54,427 nt of DNA from a bacterium (lineage in GTDB: Bacteria > SAR324 > XYD2-FULL-50-16), in contig JAHJRI010000450.1 in assembly GCA_018830885.1 (NCBI GenBank), positions 1-54,427 on the forward strand, in the 5' to 3' direction. Numbering within the stretch: position 1 is the first letter of the stretch; each line of letters starts with the position of its first letter. Position numbers and translations under genes: made by a program. A model generated the notes under the pieces. The model worked only from the letters and a program-made list of their open reading frames with translations, was not told where the DNA came from and did no database searches. This document shows positions 44,201-51,445 of this stretch, piece after piece.

Positions 44201-44516
44201 GGCGATTCGTCACGCCAGCAAACGACTCAGAGAAACCGATTCTGATCATCAACTGTTGATCATGCTGAGCGACGGCTATCCCCAGGATATGAACTATGGT
44301 GAGGATCGAACCTCCCAGACCTATGCCCTGCATGATACCCGCATGGCGCTGATTGAATCGAAACGGTCCGGGATCCGTCCTTTCTGTATTACCATTGATC
44401 AGTGCGGGGATGACTATCTGCGCAGGATGATCGATCCGGGCGGATACCTGGTGATCAAAGATATCTATTCACTGCCCGCAGTTCTGCCCCGGGTGGTGGA
44501 ATCACTGATGGGATGA
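41295..44516 (+). CDS. CbbO/NorD-like VWA protein, 1073 residues
   Basis: A very long soluble protein. The C-terminal VWA domain has the MIDAS motif DMSAS (D864, S866, S868), then the insertion rich in charged residues and the LLIMLSDGYPQDM strand with its Asp, as in NorD/CbbO. The N-terminal 700 residues are helical repeats with an acidic linker around 660-720 (SDGDGDEVPQNLK and EDSEEINPEPES). Such length is at the large end for CbbO proteins (about 600-800), so the extra N-domain may define its client. It follows the CbbQ gene by nine bases, confirming the ATPase/VWA pair. Confidence 0.9.
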   Translation: MTTDSRAESGGPTADPSTYTDQGLSGSTLLENARTALSETDGISNDFRQTLLNLDAGMIARLAHAGGVLRRDSWPCGLTRQDALQMVEPLWQAFPDCVGAVLTAFQQALPGLSRKEINEWINAGWRFQKAFPSHPRLCASYFQASPVFFSTRAFGNLEAWVDEALRIAAISIPVAGRYMDRTPEFVDRDSLLHLREWSEKIREILGVDPEAQAASLGFIEFSPRLLEKITFRIFQSWHAAGMQLMRKSPTMAGRYFSEIPRGLFSLYQTEMRKIFDLTAKVAKELPGKAVELYQSAAAALLNLNPNVRERVLDITRKNGQSHPDLVQDVFNRIVAGIQPLSYPDQEMVINSESTLGSLSARVSNVYFDNAAVLLESVRPSFFPFWVEAGCLRLAVSEQDGIDYFGFDSRESRDALAKWKEAVFLEDCEKQLSVFARALCDREIRLKASGKRIPEEKEAFRQSPEESGEVLYLPAFIAEDDTAPDNFRQYKVAVAHQAGYIEFGTFGPEYTQIRLVFKTFPIPELIRDIFFILEDGRIDRCLRANYRGLCQDLDGVLNSLIRKRNFPQDSALHEALEVLLRLVYRCLDETGLPPGVRPFVERFHETLSDFYTPATTVADVVAKAVDIYYLLTPLIPTETYIPFQSLEYLAMSDLDLMSDGDGDEVPQNLKSGEDTPGEGVSLSEEDKERLLELLKNISLIEPIKKGQGGKGILIEDLTGQVVGEPEDSEEINPEPESRIVVSGGLSKLTTRKGPFFYDEWDYLQKDYRRKWCCLREVAVAPAQTDLYEKIYSEYNDLIKDVKRQFQRIRPEELEQVKRLEWGTEIDFNAMIQNVVDRKTGDTPSDRIFSRREKKRRRISTFLLIDMSASTDRMAASLYGSGADHGVHLNPEAGSPLDSGKRIIDIEIESLVVIAEALEALDDSYAIFGFSGYGREQVELFSIKDFADPYSQETKNRICGIQPRKSTRMGPAIRHASKRLRETDSDHQLLIMLSDGYPQDMNYGEDRTSQTYALHDTRMALIESKRSGIRPFCITIDQCGDDYLRRMIDPGGYLVIKDIYSLPAVLPRVVESLMG

Positions 44517-44519
44517 GCC

Positions 44520-44930
44520 ATGATTGTGATCAGTATGTGTCTGCTGGGAACGAACTGTACCTATGCCGGGAAAAACAACAGCAGTGAAAAAGCCATGGAC
44601 CTGTTTCGTTCCGGAAAGGCGATGGCTGTCTGTCCGGAGCAACTGGCCGGCTTTCCAACGCCCCGGATTCCCGCTGAGATCGTCGGTGACCGGGTGATCA
44701 ACGAGATTGGAGAGGACGTGACCCGGCAGTTTCAGAACGGCGTGGACGAGGCCGTCCGGCTGGTGCAGCTGGCCGGTTGCACGAAGGCCCTCCTGAAGTC
44801 CAGGTCTCCATCGTGCGGATGCGGGAAGATATATGACGGCACGTTTTCACATACGGTGATTGATGGCGATGGCCTCTTTTCCCGGAAGCTGAAAGAAATC
44901 GGCCTATCGATAGAAACAGAAGAGACATGA
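44520..44930 (+). CDS. DUF523 family protein
   Basis: 136 residues. The conserved cysteine pattern of DUF523 is present: CLLGTNCTYAGKNN near the N-terminus, VCPEQLAGFPTPR, and KSRSPSCGCGKIYDGTF. These cysteines suggest metal or Fe-S binding. The family often occurs fused to, or beside, DUF1722 or purine/thiouracil-related genes; some members appear in tRNA thio-modification contexts, so its reaction here is not known. It begins three bases after the VWA gene and belongs to the same operon. Confidence 0.88.
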   Translation: MIVISMCLLGTNCTYAGKNNSSEKAMDLFRSGKAMAVCPEQLAGFPTPRIPAEIVGDRVINEIGEDVTRQFQNGVDEAVRLVQLAGCTKALLKSRSPSCGCGKIYDGTFSHTVIDGDGLFSRKLKEIGLSIETEET

Positions 44931-44948
44931 AGCAGACCGGGTGGTGGT

Positions 44949-46049
44949 ATGAGTGAGCATCTGAAACCCTGGAAAATCGATCTGGACCGGTACCCGGGAG
45001 AGACACTGAGCAGTGTGGCTGATATTTGTGGTGTCATCCTCTCCGCATTGAGCGGCCTTGAAAGTGCGATGCGGCAGTTTCACCCGCCCATCCTGCCAAA
45101 AATCCAGCAGGCGATCCAGCCTTTTGAACATCGTCTGAAAAAAGCGAGACTTCGTTTTGAGCCGGTTGTGTCTGCAGCCGGTGGTGATGTCCTTTGCGAT
45201 CAGCTGTTGAAGACCGCCGATGCAGCGCTGCGATGCCTGGATACCTTTCTGGACGCCGACCAGCCGCAGACAGCGATCGGACAGGTCATGAAAGCGATGC
45301 GCCAACACTATCGAGCCCAGGCCTGTCTCTATCCGCTGATTGACTGTCTGAAACCTGTGGGACGCTATTTTCTGGAACTGCCGGTGCGGGAGCGACTCAT
45401 GGACTTTGCCCCTGCCCCCCAGCATGAGGCCACCACAGGCGTCTTCCTGGATCAGGGTGATGAAAGGATGGGTGACTACTGTTTCTATATCCCGGAAACC
45501 TATGACGGAACCGGTGACTGGCCTCTGGTTGTCGCATTGCACGGTGGCAGTGGCAGGGGAAAGGACATGCTGTGGCTCTGGTTGAGAGAAGCCCGCAGCC
45601 GGCGCTGCCTGCTGGTTGCCCCCAGTTCAGCGGGTCGCACCTGGTCTTTTGAGGATTCATCCGATGCTGACCGGATTCTGGCGATCATCGAAGATCTGTC
45701 AGGACAATGGCGGGTCGACAGGAGTCGTATCCTTTTAACCGGGTTTTCTGACGGGGCTATCTATACGCTGACCTGCGGACTGCAGCAACATGCCCCCTAT
45801 TCCGCCCTGGCACCGATATCCGGTGTTTTACACCCGATTGATCTGGCATTTGCCGCTCGAAAAAGAATTTATCTGGTTCATGGTGAACTGGACTGGATGT
45901 TTTCCATTCATCATGCCCATCGCTCCTTTGCCAGACTTCAGCAGGCTGATGCGGAGATTGAATTTCACGCCATACCGGATCTGTCGCACACCTACCCGAG
46001 GGAACAGAATGCCTCAATCCTGACTTGGTTTGACCCTGCCCTTAAGTAA
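44949..46049 (+). CDS. alpha/beta hydrolase (esterase/depolymerase-like) with helical N-domain
   Basis: 366 residues. The C-terminal half is an alpha/beta hydrolase: oxyanion segment PLVVALHGGSGRG, nucleophile Ser in GFSDGA, acid residue in VHGELDWMF, and catalytic His in DLSHTYP, resembling phospholipase/carboxylesterases and PHB depolymerase-type esterases. The first 150 residues are helical and of unknown fold. No signal peptide, so it is cytoplasmic. It is the fourth gene of the CbbQ/VWA/DUF523 operon (18 bp gap), an unusual partner for a MoxR pair. Substrate unknown. Confidence 0.87.
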   Translation: MSEHLKPWKIDLDRYPGETLSSVADICGVILSALSGLESAMRQFHPPILPKIQQAIQPFEHRLKKARLRFEPVVSAAGGDVLCDQLLKTADAALRCLDTFLDADQPQTAIGQVMKAMRQHYRAQACLYPLIDCLKPVGRYFLELPVRERLMDFAPAPQHEATTGVFLDQGDERMGDYCFYIPETYDGTGDWPLVVALHGGSGRGKDMLWLWLREARSRRCLLVAPSSAGRTWSFEDSSDADRILAIIEDLSGQWRVDRSRILLTGFSDGAIYTLTCGLQQHAPYSALAPISGVLHPIDLAFAARKRIYLVHGELDWMFSIHHAHRSFARLQQADAEIEFHAIPDLSHTYPREQNASILTWFDPALK

Positions 46050-46060
46050 TTCAACTGTAA

Positions 46061-46139
46061 CTTTTAAGTAACAACCAGTTGGTTTTTAGTTGTTATTCAA
46101 GAATTGGGGCGGGCTGCAGGTCTTCTGGAAAGCTATTCA
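46061..46139 (+). repeat. 79-bp hairpin repeat, copy 2
   Basis: Second copy of the repeat at 39711-39789, here 12 bp after the hydrolase gene. Stem AACAACC ... GTTGTT around a T-run loop; ends GAATTGGGGCGGGCTGCAGG ... GGAAAGCTATTCA. The final CTATTCA is also the left end of the foldback element that follows. Confidence 0.7.
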
Positions 46140-46222
46140 CCTACGCCCCAAAGGTATTGTGTTTCAAGAAACGCATGAATCCTCCTGGAGCTCTTGAAAC
46201 ACAATACCTTCGAGGCTGAGGA
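46133..46222. repeat. shortened foldback element related to 35452-35599
   Basis: Starts with CTATTCACC, carries the arm CCCCAAAGGTATTGTGTTTC and its partner ...AAACACAATACCTTCG, but has lost about 29 bp of the central core (the TGGAAGCC.TCCATGGCTTCCA part) and the right-hand TGAATAG. Immediately joined to the end of the 79-bp repeat. Confidence 0.65.
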
Positions 46223-46312
46223 AAATGGGGGACATGATCATTTGTCTCCTGTTTCCCGGCTGGAATCGCTGACTCATTCTCATCCTTCGGTGTGACCTGC
46301 CGGTCATGGGTG

Positions 46313-46480
46313 TTTGTATGAAAAACAATCACCACAGAGACACGGAGATCACGAAGGAAAGCAAGCTCAACTGAGTGACTGTCATAGAGCTGTTTCAATT
46401 GCCTGGAGCAGTTTCTTAGATGATCTTGACGAAATGGAGCGATAGAAACCCCGCCTGTCTGAGAGAAGCGAGTTGGGGTT
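46313..46480. repeat. dispersed intergenic repeat, copy 2 (inverted match at 7245-7413)
   Basis: Matches 7245-7413 in reverse complement over about 165 bp, including TCACCACAGAGACACGGAG, CTGTTTCAATTGCCTGGAGC and GATGATCTTGACGA. The left block resembles a CACAGAGACACGGAG repeat that is common in genomes of this kind. A following block (46497-46543) resembles 29865-29912. Confidence 0.7.
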
Positions 46481-46729
46481 TCAGCGTCCTGTTCACATGC
46501 TTCGTTGTGCTCAACTCGGGGCATGGTGGTTTGTTTACAGATAGATAAGGTTGGGATTCAATAATTATCTGGCCATTGAATGAAAAAAACCATATGATTA
46601 GCGGACGATAACAGGCAATGGGATCAGGTGGGTCAATCCTGCGGGAATGCCTGCGGACACAGGGATTGACGAATTAGATTGTCTTGATTGATTCAGGCAA
46701 TGGATGAACCCGAACTGGGATATAAACTG

Positions 46730-47119
46730 ATGGCTGTAGATTCAAACATTCGCATACTGGTTGTGGACGATTTTTTACCCATGAGAAAATCCATTCTGGA
46801 AGCATTGAAAATGTTGAAATTCACCAATGTGCAGGATGCGGAAAACGGCGTCATGGCGCTTGAAAAACTGGAGGCTGAGAAATTTGATCTGGTGATTTCC
46901 GATTGGACCATGCCGGAAATGGACGGCCTGGAGCTGCTGGAAAAAATCAAAGCGAATGAGAATCTCAAGCACATCCCGGTCATGATGGCCACTGCTGAGG
47001 CTGACCCGGACAAGATCCTGAAGGCAATCAAGGCAGGAGCGGCCACCTACATCGTCAAACCGATCACTGTGCGCACGTTGATGACAAAAATCGAAAAAAT
47101 TTTCAACCCAACTGCCTAG
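46730..47119 (+). CDS. CheY-like single-domain response regulator
   Basis: 129 residues from ATG 46730, taken because it gives the usual start MAVDSNIRILVVDDF; alternatives are ATG 46700 and TTG 46688. Receiver residues: D13 and D14 (acid pocket), phosphorylation site D58 (VISDWTMP), T88 (MMATAEA) and K110 (IVKPI). No output domain. Such stand-alone receivers can act as motor regulators (CheY) or phosphate relay parts. No histidine kinase or chemotaxis gene is beside it. Flanked on both sides by mobile repeats, so its present neighbourhood may be recent. Confidence 0.93.
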   Translation: MAVDSNIRILVVDDFLPMRKSILEALKMLKFTNVQDAENGVMALEKLEAEKFDLVISDWTMPEMDGLELLEKIKANENLKHIPVMMATAEADPDKILKAIKAGAATYIVKPITVRTLMTKIEKIFNPTA

Positions 47120-47190
47120 ACGATTTTCCACAGCGTCTGTGGCAATAGACCCAGCCTGCCTTCTGACCTGATTAATAATTATTGTTTAAC

Positions 47191-47422
47191 CAATGTCATT
47201 TAGTTAAGCCACTTGCTGAGTGTCTGCGATGGACCTGTTTGAATTGCTTGGAGACGTTTCTTAGATGATCTGAACGAAGCGAAGCGGCCGAGGGCCCAAT
47301 TGTTTGAGCAAAGCGAGTTTTGGGCTCTCAGCGAAGCAAGTTTTAGATCATCTTGAAACGGATCCGCAATTGAAACGGGTCCATTGCAGACACGGGATTT
47401 AAAGCTTAACTAAATGGCATTG
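47191..47422. mobile_element. 232-bp foldback MITE with 19-bp terminal repeats and 10-bp target duplication
   Basis: Left end CAATGTCATTTAGTTAAGC (47191-47209) and right end GCTTAACTAAATGGCATTG (47404-47422) are inverted repeats with one mismatch. The 10-bp direct repeat ATTGTTTAAC flanks the element at 47181-47190 and 47423-47432. The inner arms also pair (TGTCTGCGATGGACC with GGTCCATTGCAGACA). The ends resemble those of IS4-family elements (from memory, IS4 starts TAATGCCGATCAGTTAAG), which make 10-13 bp duplications. No transposase inside. It stands directly before the ribosome site of the MFS gene. Confidence 0.85.
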
Positions 47423-47442
47423 ATTGTTTAACAAGGATGTCT

Positions 47443-48882
47443 ATGACCCCCACACCCATCGACTATGGTCGAAAATGGGCCACCATGTCTGCGGTCTCCA
47501 TGGGAATCTTCCTGGCGACGATTGACGGCAGTATTGTCAATGTTGCACTGCCCACATTGGTGAATGAATTCAATACCGGGTTTTCCATTATCCAGTGGGT
47601 GGTGCTGGGATATCTGCTTTCTGTGACAACCCTGATCCCGAGTATCGGCCGTTTAGGGGATATGATCGGTAAAAAAAGGCTGTATGCCACCGGGTTTATC
47701 ATCTTTACACTCAGTTCGGCACTGTGTGGACTCTCACCGTCGGTATACTGGCTAATCGGGTTTCGCGTGTTACAGGGTCTTGGCTCAGCAATGATCATGG
47801 CGCTGGGGATGGCCATTGTCACAGAAGCCTTTCCGCCACAGGAACGGGGAATGGCGCTGGGCATTTCCGGGGCAGTGGTATCGGTCGGCATTGCTATCGG
47901 TCCGAGTCTGGGCGGCGTCATCATCAGTCAGCTTTCATGGCGCTGGATCTTTTTTGTGAATCTTCCAGTCGGAGCCATCGGGACATTGATGGTATTTCGG
48001 TTTGTCCACAGCATCCATTCCCAGGCAAAGCAGAAATTTGATTTTAAAGGTGCCGGGGCACTCTTTTTATCGCTGTTTTGTCTCCTGCTGGGGATGACCC
48101 TCGGCCAGCAGATCGGGTTTTATCACCTGGTTGTTTATCTGCTTCTGAGCGGTTGGCTGCTGTTTATGGGACTGTTTATCCAGATCGAACGCAAAAGCGG
48201 AGAGCCGATGATTAATCTTGCGCTTTTCAAAAATCATGTCTTTACCACCAACCTGGCCAATGGGTTCATTACCTTTATTGGTATCGCCGGAACGATCATC
48301 CTGCTGCCTTTTTATCTCCACAACATCCTCGGGTACAGTATGCTGGCGGTGGGCCTGCTTTTGTGCGTGATACCGGTGACCATGGGGATTTCAGCACCTC
48401 TGGCAGGTGCATTGTCAGATCGATTCGGTACGGGTATCATCTCTATTGTGGGACTGATTTTTTCGTTGCTTGGATTTTATTTAGCCAGTTCGCTGGATGG
48501 CCAGACGACAACAGCGGGCTATATACTGCGGATTTTTCTAATTGGAATGGGGATGGGGGTTTTTCAGTCACCCAACAACAGTGCCATCATGGGCTCTGTA
48601 CCCCCCTTTCATCTGGGAATTGCTTCCGGGCTGGTTTCTCTGGCCCGCACGCTGGGTCAGACGATTGGAATCGCTGTCCTGGGGGCTTTCTGGGCCGGGC
48701 GGACATTTTACTATGCCGGGGCCACCATCGAAGGCGGCGCGACCCGGGCGCCCCTCTCAGCCCAGGTATCTGCACTCCAGGATACGTTTCTGGTGGTCGT
48801 CTCTCTGCTGGTGGTGACAATCTGTCTCGCCATCTGGAGTTTGCGCCACAGTTCCTCAAATCTGACAACGCACCGGACATAA
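47443..48882 (+). CDS. MFS drug exporter, DHA2 (EmrB/QacA) family
   Basis: 479 residues, starting at the second ATG (47443), which has AAGGA at proper distance; a first ATG is at 47437. About fourteen hydrophobic helices as in the DHA2 branch. Visible motifs: FLATIDGSIVNVALP (motif D1 type), GRLGDMIGKKRL (motif A), RVLQGLGSAMIMALGMAI (motif B), and GISGAVVSVGIAIGPSLGGVI (motif C of antiporters). It should export drugs or metabolites by proton antiport. Its upstream DNA was displaced by the MITE, whose right border is 20 bp from the start codon, so expression may depend on sequences inside the element. Confidence 0.93.
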   Translation: MTPTPIDYGRKWATMSAVSMGIFLATIDGSIVNVALPTLVNEFNTGFSIIQWVVLGYLLSVTTLIPSIGRLGDMIGKKRLYATGFIIFTLSSALCGLSPSVYWLIGFRVLQGLGSAMIMALGMAIVTEAFPPQERGMALGISGAVVSVGIAIGPSLGGVIISQLSWRWIFFVNLPVGAIGTLMVFRFVHSIHSQAKQKFDFKGAGALFLSLFCLLLGMTLGQQIGFYHLVVYLLLSGWLLFMGLFIQIERKSGEPMINLALFKNHVFTTNLANGFITFIGIAGTIILLPFYLHNILGYSMLAVGLLLCVIPVTMGISAPLAGALSDRFGTGIISIVGLIFSLLGFYLASSLDGQTTTAGYILRIFLIGMGMGVFQSPNNSAIMGSVPPFHLGIASGLVSLARTLGQTIGIAVLGAFWAGRTFYYAGATIEGGATRAPLSAQVSALQDTFLVVVSLLVVTICLAIWSLRHSSSNLTTHRT

Positions 48883-48970
48883 GCCGCCAGGTGAGAGCGG
48901 GATGGTTGTTCCCCCGTTGTGATGGATCTGAATCAAGGGAATCACTGAACCCCGTCAATCATTTTACCCC

Positions 48971-50371
48971 ATGGAAAAGAGCCCCGCACAAAAAAACCAG
49001 CTGCTGCAGCATGTATCCGGGGAGTTACTGTTTGGCCTGCTCGATAATCCAAACGAGAGTCTGATCCTGATTGACCAGGCAGGGATCGTCCGGTTTCTAA
49101 GCAGTACCAACGAGAGCTTTTTTCAGGTAAACCGGGAGGAAGCGATTGGTCGTCATGTCACCGAAATCAATCCGGATACCGAACTGCTGGAAACACTGAA
49201 AAGCGGCAAGGCGGAAATTGGACGGGTGATGACCATGAAAGGCCGGCAACGAATTATCGCCCGGATCCCGATCTTCCATCAGGGGCAGATCATTGGTGCG
49301 GCCGGTAAAGTGATGTTCGCCCATCCCGAGAAGCTCAAGGAGCTTTACGAGCGGATCGAAACCCTTGAGAGCAAACTGGATTACTATAAGAAAGAGCTCT
49401 ACCAGGCGTTCGGCAGTCGTTACACCTTTGACAATATTATCGGTCAGTCTGACGCCATCCTCAAGGCCAAAACGATGGCGATCCAGGCGGCGGATACGGA
49501 TTCGGCAGTGATTATCAGCGGCGAGTCCGGCACGGGAAAAGAGCTGTTTGCCCATGCCATTCACCAGGCGGGAAGACGACGGGATCAGAATTTTATTCGG
49601 GTCAACAGCGCTTCCATTCCTGGCGAACTGATTGAGTCCGAACTGTTCGGTTATGAAGCCGGTGCCTTTACAGGTGCAAATAAAAATGGGAAGCCCGGGA
49701 AGTTCGAGCTGGCAGACAAAGGGACCATATTTTTTGATGAAATTGGGGATATGCCCTTGAATATGCAGGTTAAACTCCTGCGGGTCCTGCAGGAAAAGGA
49801 GATTGAGCGGGTGGGCGGTCAGAAACCCCGCAAAATCGATTTCCGGTTTATCTGTGCAACCAATCGCAACGTCGAAAAAATGATCAGCAGTGGGGCCTTT
49901 CGTCTGGATCTCTATTACCGTATCAATGTCATGAATGTGTCTCTGCCTCCCTTGCGGGCGATAAAAGATGATATTCCGCTGTTTTTCAAAGAATTTTTAA
50001 CCGAACTGAGCGGGGAGTTGAACAAAAAAGTGAAACCGGTAGCGGCGAATGCCATGACGCTGCTTCAGAACTATGCGTGGCCCGGCAACATGCGGGAATT
50101 GAGAAATATCGCTGAAAGGGCCTTGATCCTGTCACGGGGTGAGACAATCACGCTGGACGATCTGCCACCGGTTGTCAGGGAAACGACCGGGAGTTTGACG
50201 GACGGTTCAGATCGACTGCCCATGCTGAAAGCGATTATGGCAGAGACGGAGAAGCAGGCCGTAGCCCGGGCTCTGGAACTCACCGGCGACAACAGGGCGG
50301 CGGCGGCTAAAATGCTCGGCATTCACCGTACCGGGCTGTACCAGAAAATGAAGAAATATGGCATGAGTTAG
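48971..50371 (+). CDS. PAS-containing sigma-54-dependent transcriptional activator
   Basis: 466 residues in three domains: an N-terminal PAS sensor (about 18-125, LFGLLDNPNESLILID, then ATP-less sensing fold), a short coiled coil (122-145), the central AAA+ activator (Walker A GESGTGKE 184-191, the sigma-54-contacting GAFTGA 231-236, Walker B FFDEIGDM 254-261), and a Fis-type helix-turn-helix at the end (NRAAAAKMLGIHRTGLYQKMKK). It activates RNA polymerase with sigma-54 at enhancer-bound sites. No -24/-12 promoter was found nearby. The two following genes, the deoxyribosyltransferase-like gene and the acyl-CoA dehydrogenase, are possible targets. Confidence 0.95.
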   Translation: MEKSPAQKNQLLQHVSGELLFGLLDNPNESLILIDQAGIVRFLSSTNESFFQVNREEAIGRHVTEINPDTELLETLKSGKAEIGRVMTMKGRQRIIARIPIFHQGQIIGAAGKVMFAHPEKLKELYERIETLESKLDYYKKELYQAFGSRYTFDNIIGQSDAILKAKTMAIQAADTDSAVIISGESGTGKELFAHAIHQAGRRRDQNFIRVNSASIPGELIESELFGYEAGAFTGANKNGKPGKFELADKGTIFFDEIGDMPLNMQVKLLRVLQEKEIERVGGQKPRKIDFRFICATNRNVEKMISSGAFRLDLYYRINVMNVSLPPLRAIKDDIPLFFKEFLTELSGELNKKVKPVAANAMTLLQNYAWPGNMRELRNIAERALILSRGETITLDDLPPVVRETTGSLTDGSDRLPMLKAIMAETEKQAVARALELTGDNRAAAAKMLGIHRTGLYQKMKKYGMS

Positions 50372-50404
50372 ACCTGTTTTTCAACCAGAACTGAGGGGGA
50401 GATC

Positions 50405-51067
50405 GTGACCGAGCCATTTCAAATCTATTTTGCAGGTGATCTGTTTGATCATAAGGATCTCATTGGCAACAGCCTGTTGCGTTCCTACATCGAAAAAATA
50501 TCCGCCGGACGTTACCGCTGCGCTATGCCACAGGACCTGGGAGAAGAGATCGATCCCCAGGGGATTCGCAATCGAAACTTCAAGGAGATCCTCGAATCGG
50601 ATCTGGCGCTTTTCAATTTTGACGGCAACGAACTGGACTCCGGCACCGTGGCGGAGTTTATCTTCGCAAAATTTATGGACGTTCCTTCAGTGATTTTCAG
50701 ATCCGATTTCCGTTCTTCGGGAGACCAGGGCAGCACCGGGGATGACTGGAATCTGATGCTCTCTTTCTTTCCCCGGACCCGGTCATTTCAGTATAACGCC
50801 ATGGCATGGTACAAAGCGTCGAAAGCCGAATTCGGGACCGATGATGCGGTGATCCGGGATCTTTATACAAAAGTGGCCACCGGTATTATCCAGACACTGG
50901 ATGAAGTCCGCCAGGAGCCGTCCCTGATGGCGAATCACCAGATTGACCCGGAACTGATTTATCAGTGGGCAGCGCTGGTGCCGGGGGGGCATTTTACACC
51001 CGACGTCTCTGACAAGACCTATCTGAGAAACCTGGTTCTGAGGAAACAGAAGAAAGGGGTACTGTAG
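50405..51067 (+). CDS. nucleoside 2-deoxyribosyltransferase-like protein
   Basis: 220 residues from GTG 50405 with GAGGGGGA before it. The family pattern is visible: IYFAGDLFDHKDLIGNSLL near the start, SDLALFNFDGNELDSGTVAEFIFAKFMDVP, in which D-SGT-E is the nucleotide-binding and catalytic glutamate region, and VIFRSDFR. The C-terminal half (WYKASKAEFGTD onward) is longer than in simple deoxyribosyltransferases. Expected chemistry: cleavage or transfer of the N-glycosidic bond of a nucleoside or nucleotide. It is 33 bp after the sigma-54 activator and so likely cotranscribed. Its role in this setting is unclear. Confidence 0.8.
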   Translation: MTEPFQIYFAGDLFDHKDLIGNSLLRSYIEKISAGRYRCAMPQDLGEEIDPQGIRNRNFKEILESDLALFNFDGNELDSGTVAEFIFAKFMDVPSVIFRSDFRSSGDQGSTGDDWNLMLSFFPRTRSFQYNAMAWYKASKAEFGTDDAVIRDLYTKVATGIIQTLDEVRQEPSLMANHQIDPELIYQWAALVPGGHFTPDVSDKTYLRNLVLRKQKKGVL

Positions 51068-51445
51068 CGGATCATAACTGTATAGATTTATATACATGTA
51101 GACGGTTATATGCTTTTTACTGCAGTTTGCTGTCAAATACCTGTGGCAGCCTGACAGTCAGCCTCTTCCAGTCCCTTGCGATCTTTTTTGTTCCATTTCC
51201 AGTAGCATTTTGAGCCATCGGTTCCCCCTGTCCGAAAAAGTGTATAAGAATCTATTCATATTTCCAGAACACAGATCTGATAGACCGGCCTCTATATTTC
51301 AATATTTTGATATTATTAAAAAAATAAATATTTTGAGATGCGGCCGGGTCTTTGCAGTAGGAAAACCAGCGATATCTTGATGGCGGGTGGCATTTAAGAG
51401 AACGGATCCATCATCTGTTTTTAACTGATATTAAAGGGTAGGGTT
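51068..51445. other. 378-bp intergenic region
   Basis: No gene. The stretch 51289-51338 is AT-rich with imperfect dyad symmetry (TATTTCAATATTTTGA and AAATATTTTGAGA), possibly a regulator site for the acyl-CoA dehydrogenase gene. A good AAAGGGTAGGG ribosome site precedes the ATG at 51446. No sigma-54 promoter pattern (TGGCAC, then TTGCA) was seen. Confidence 0.4.
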
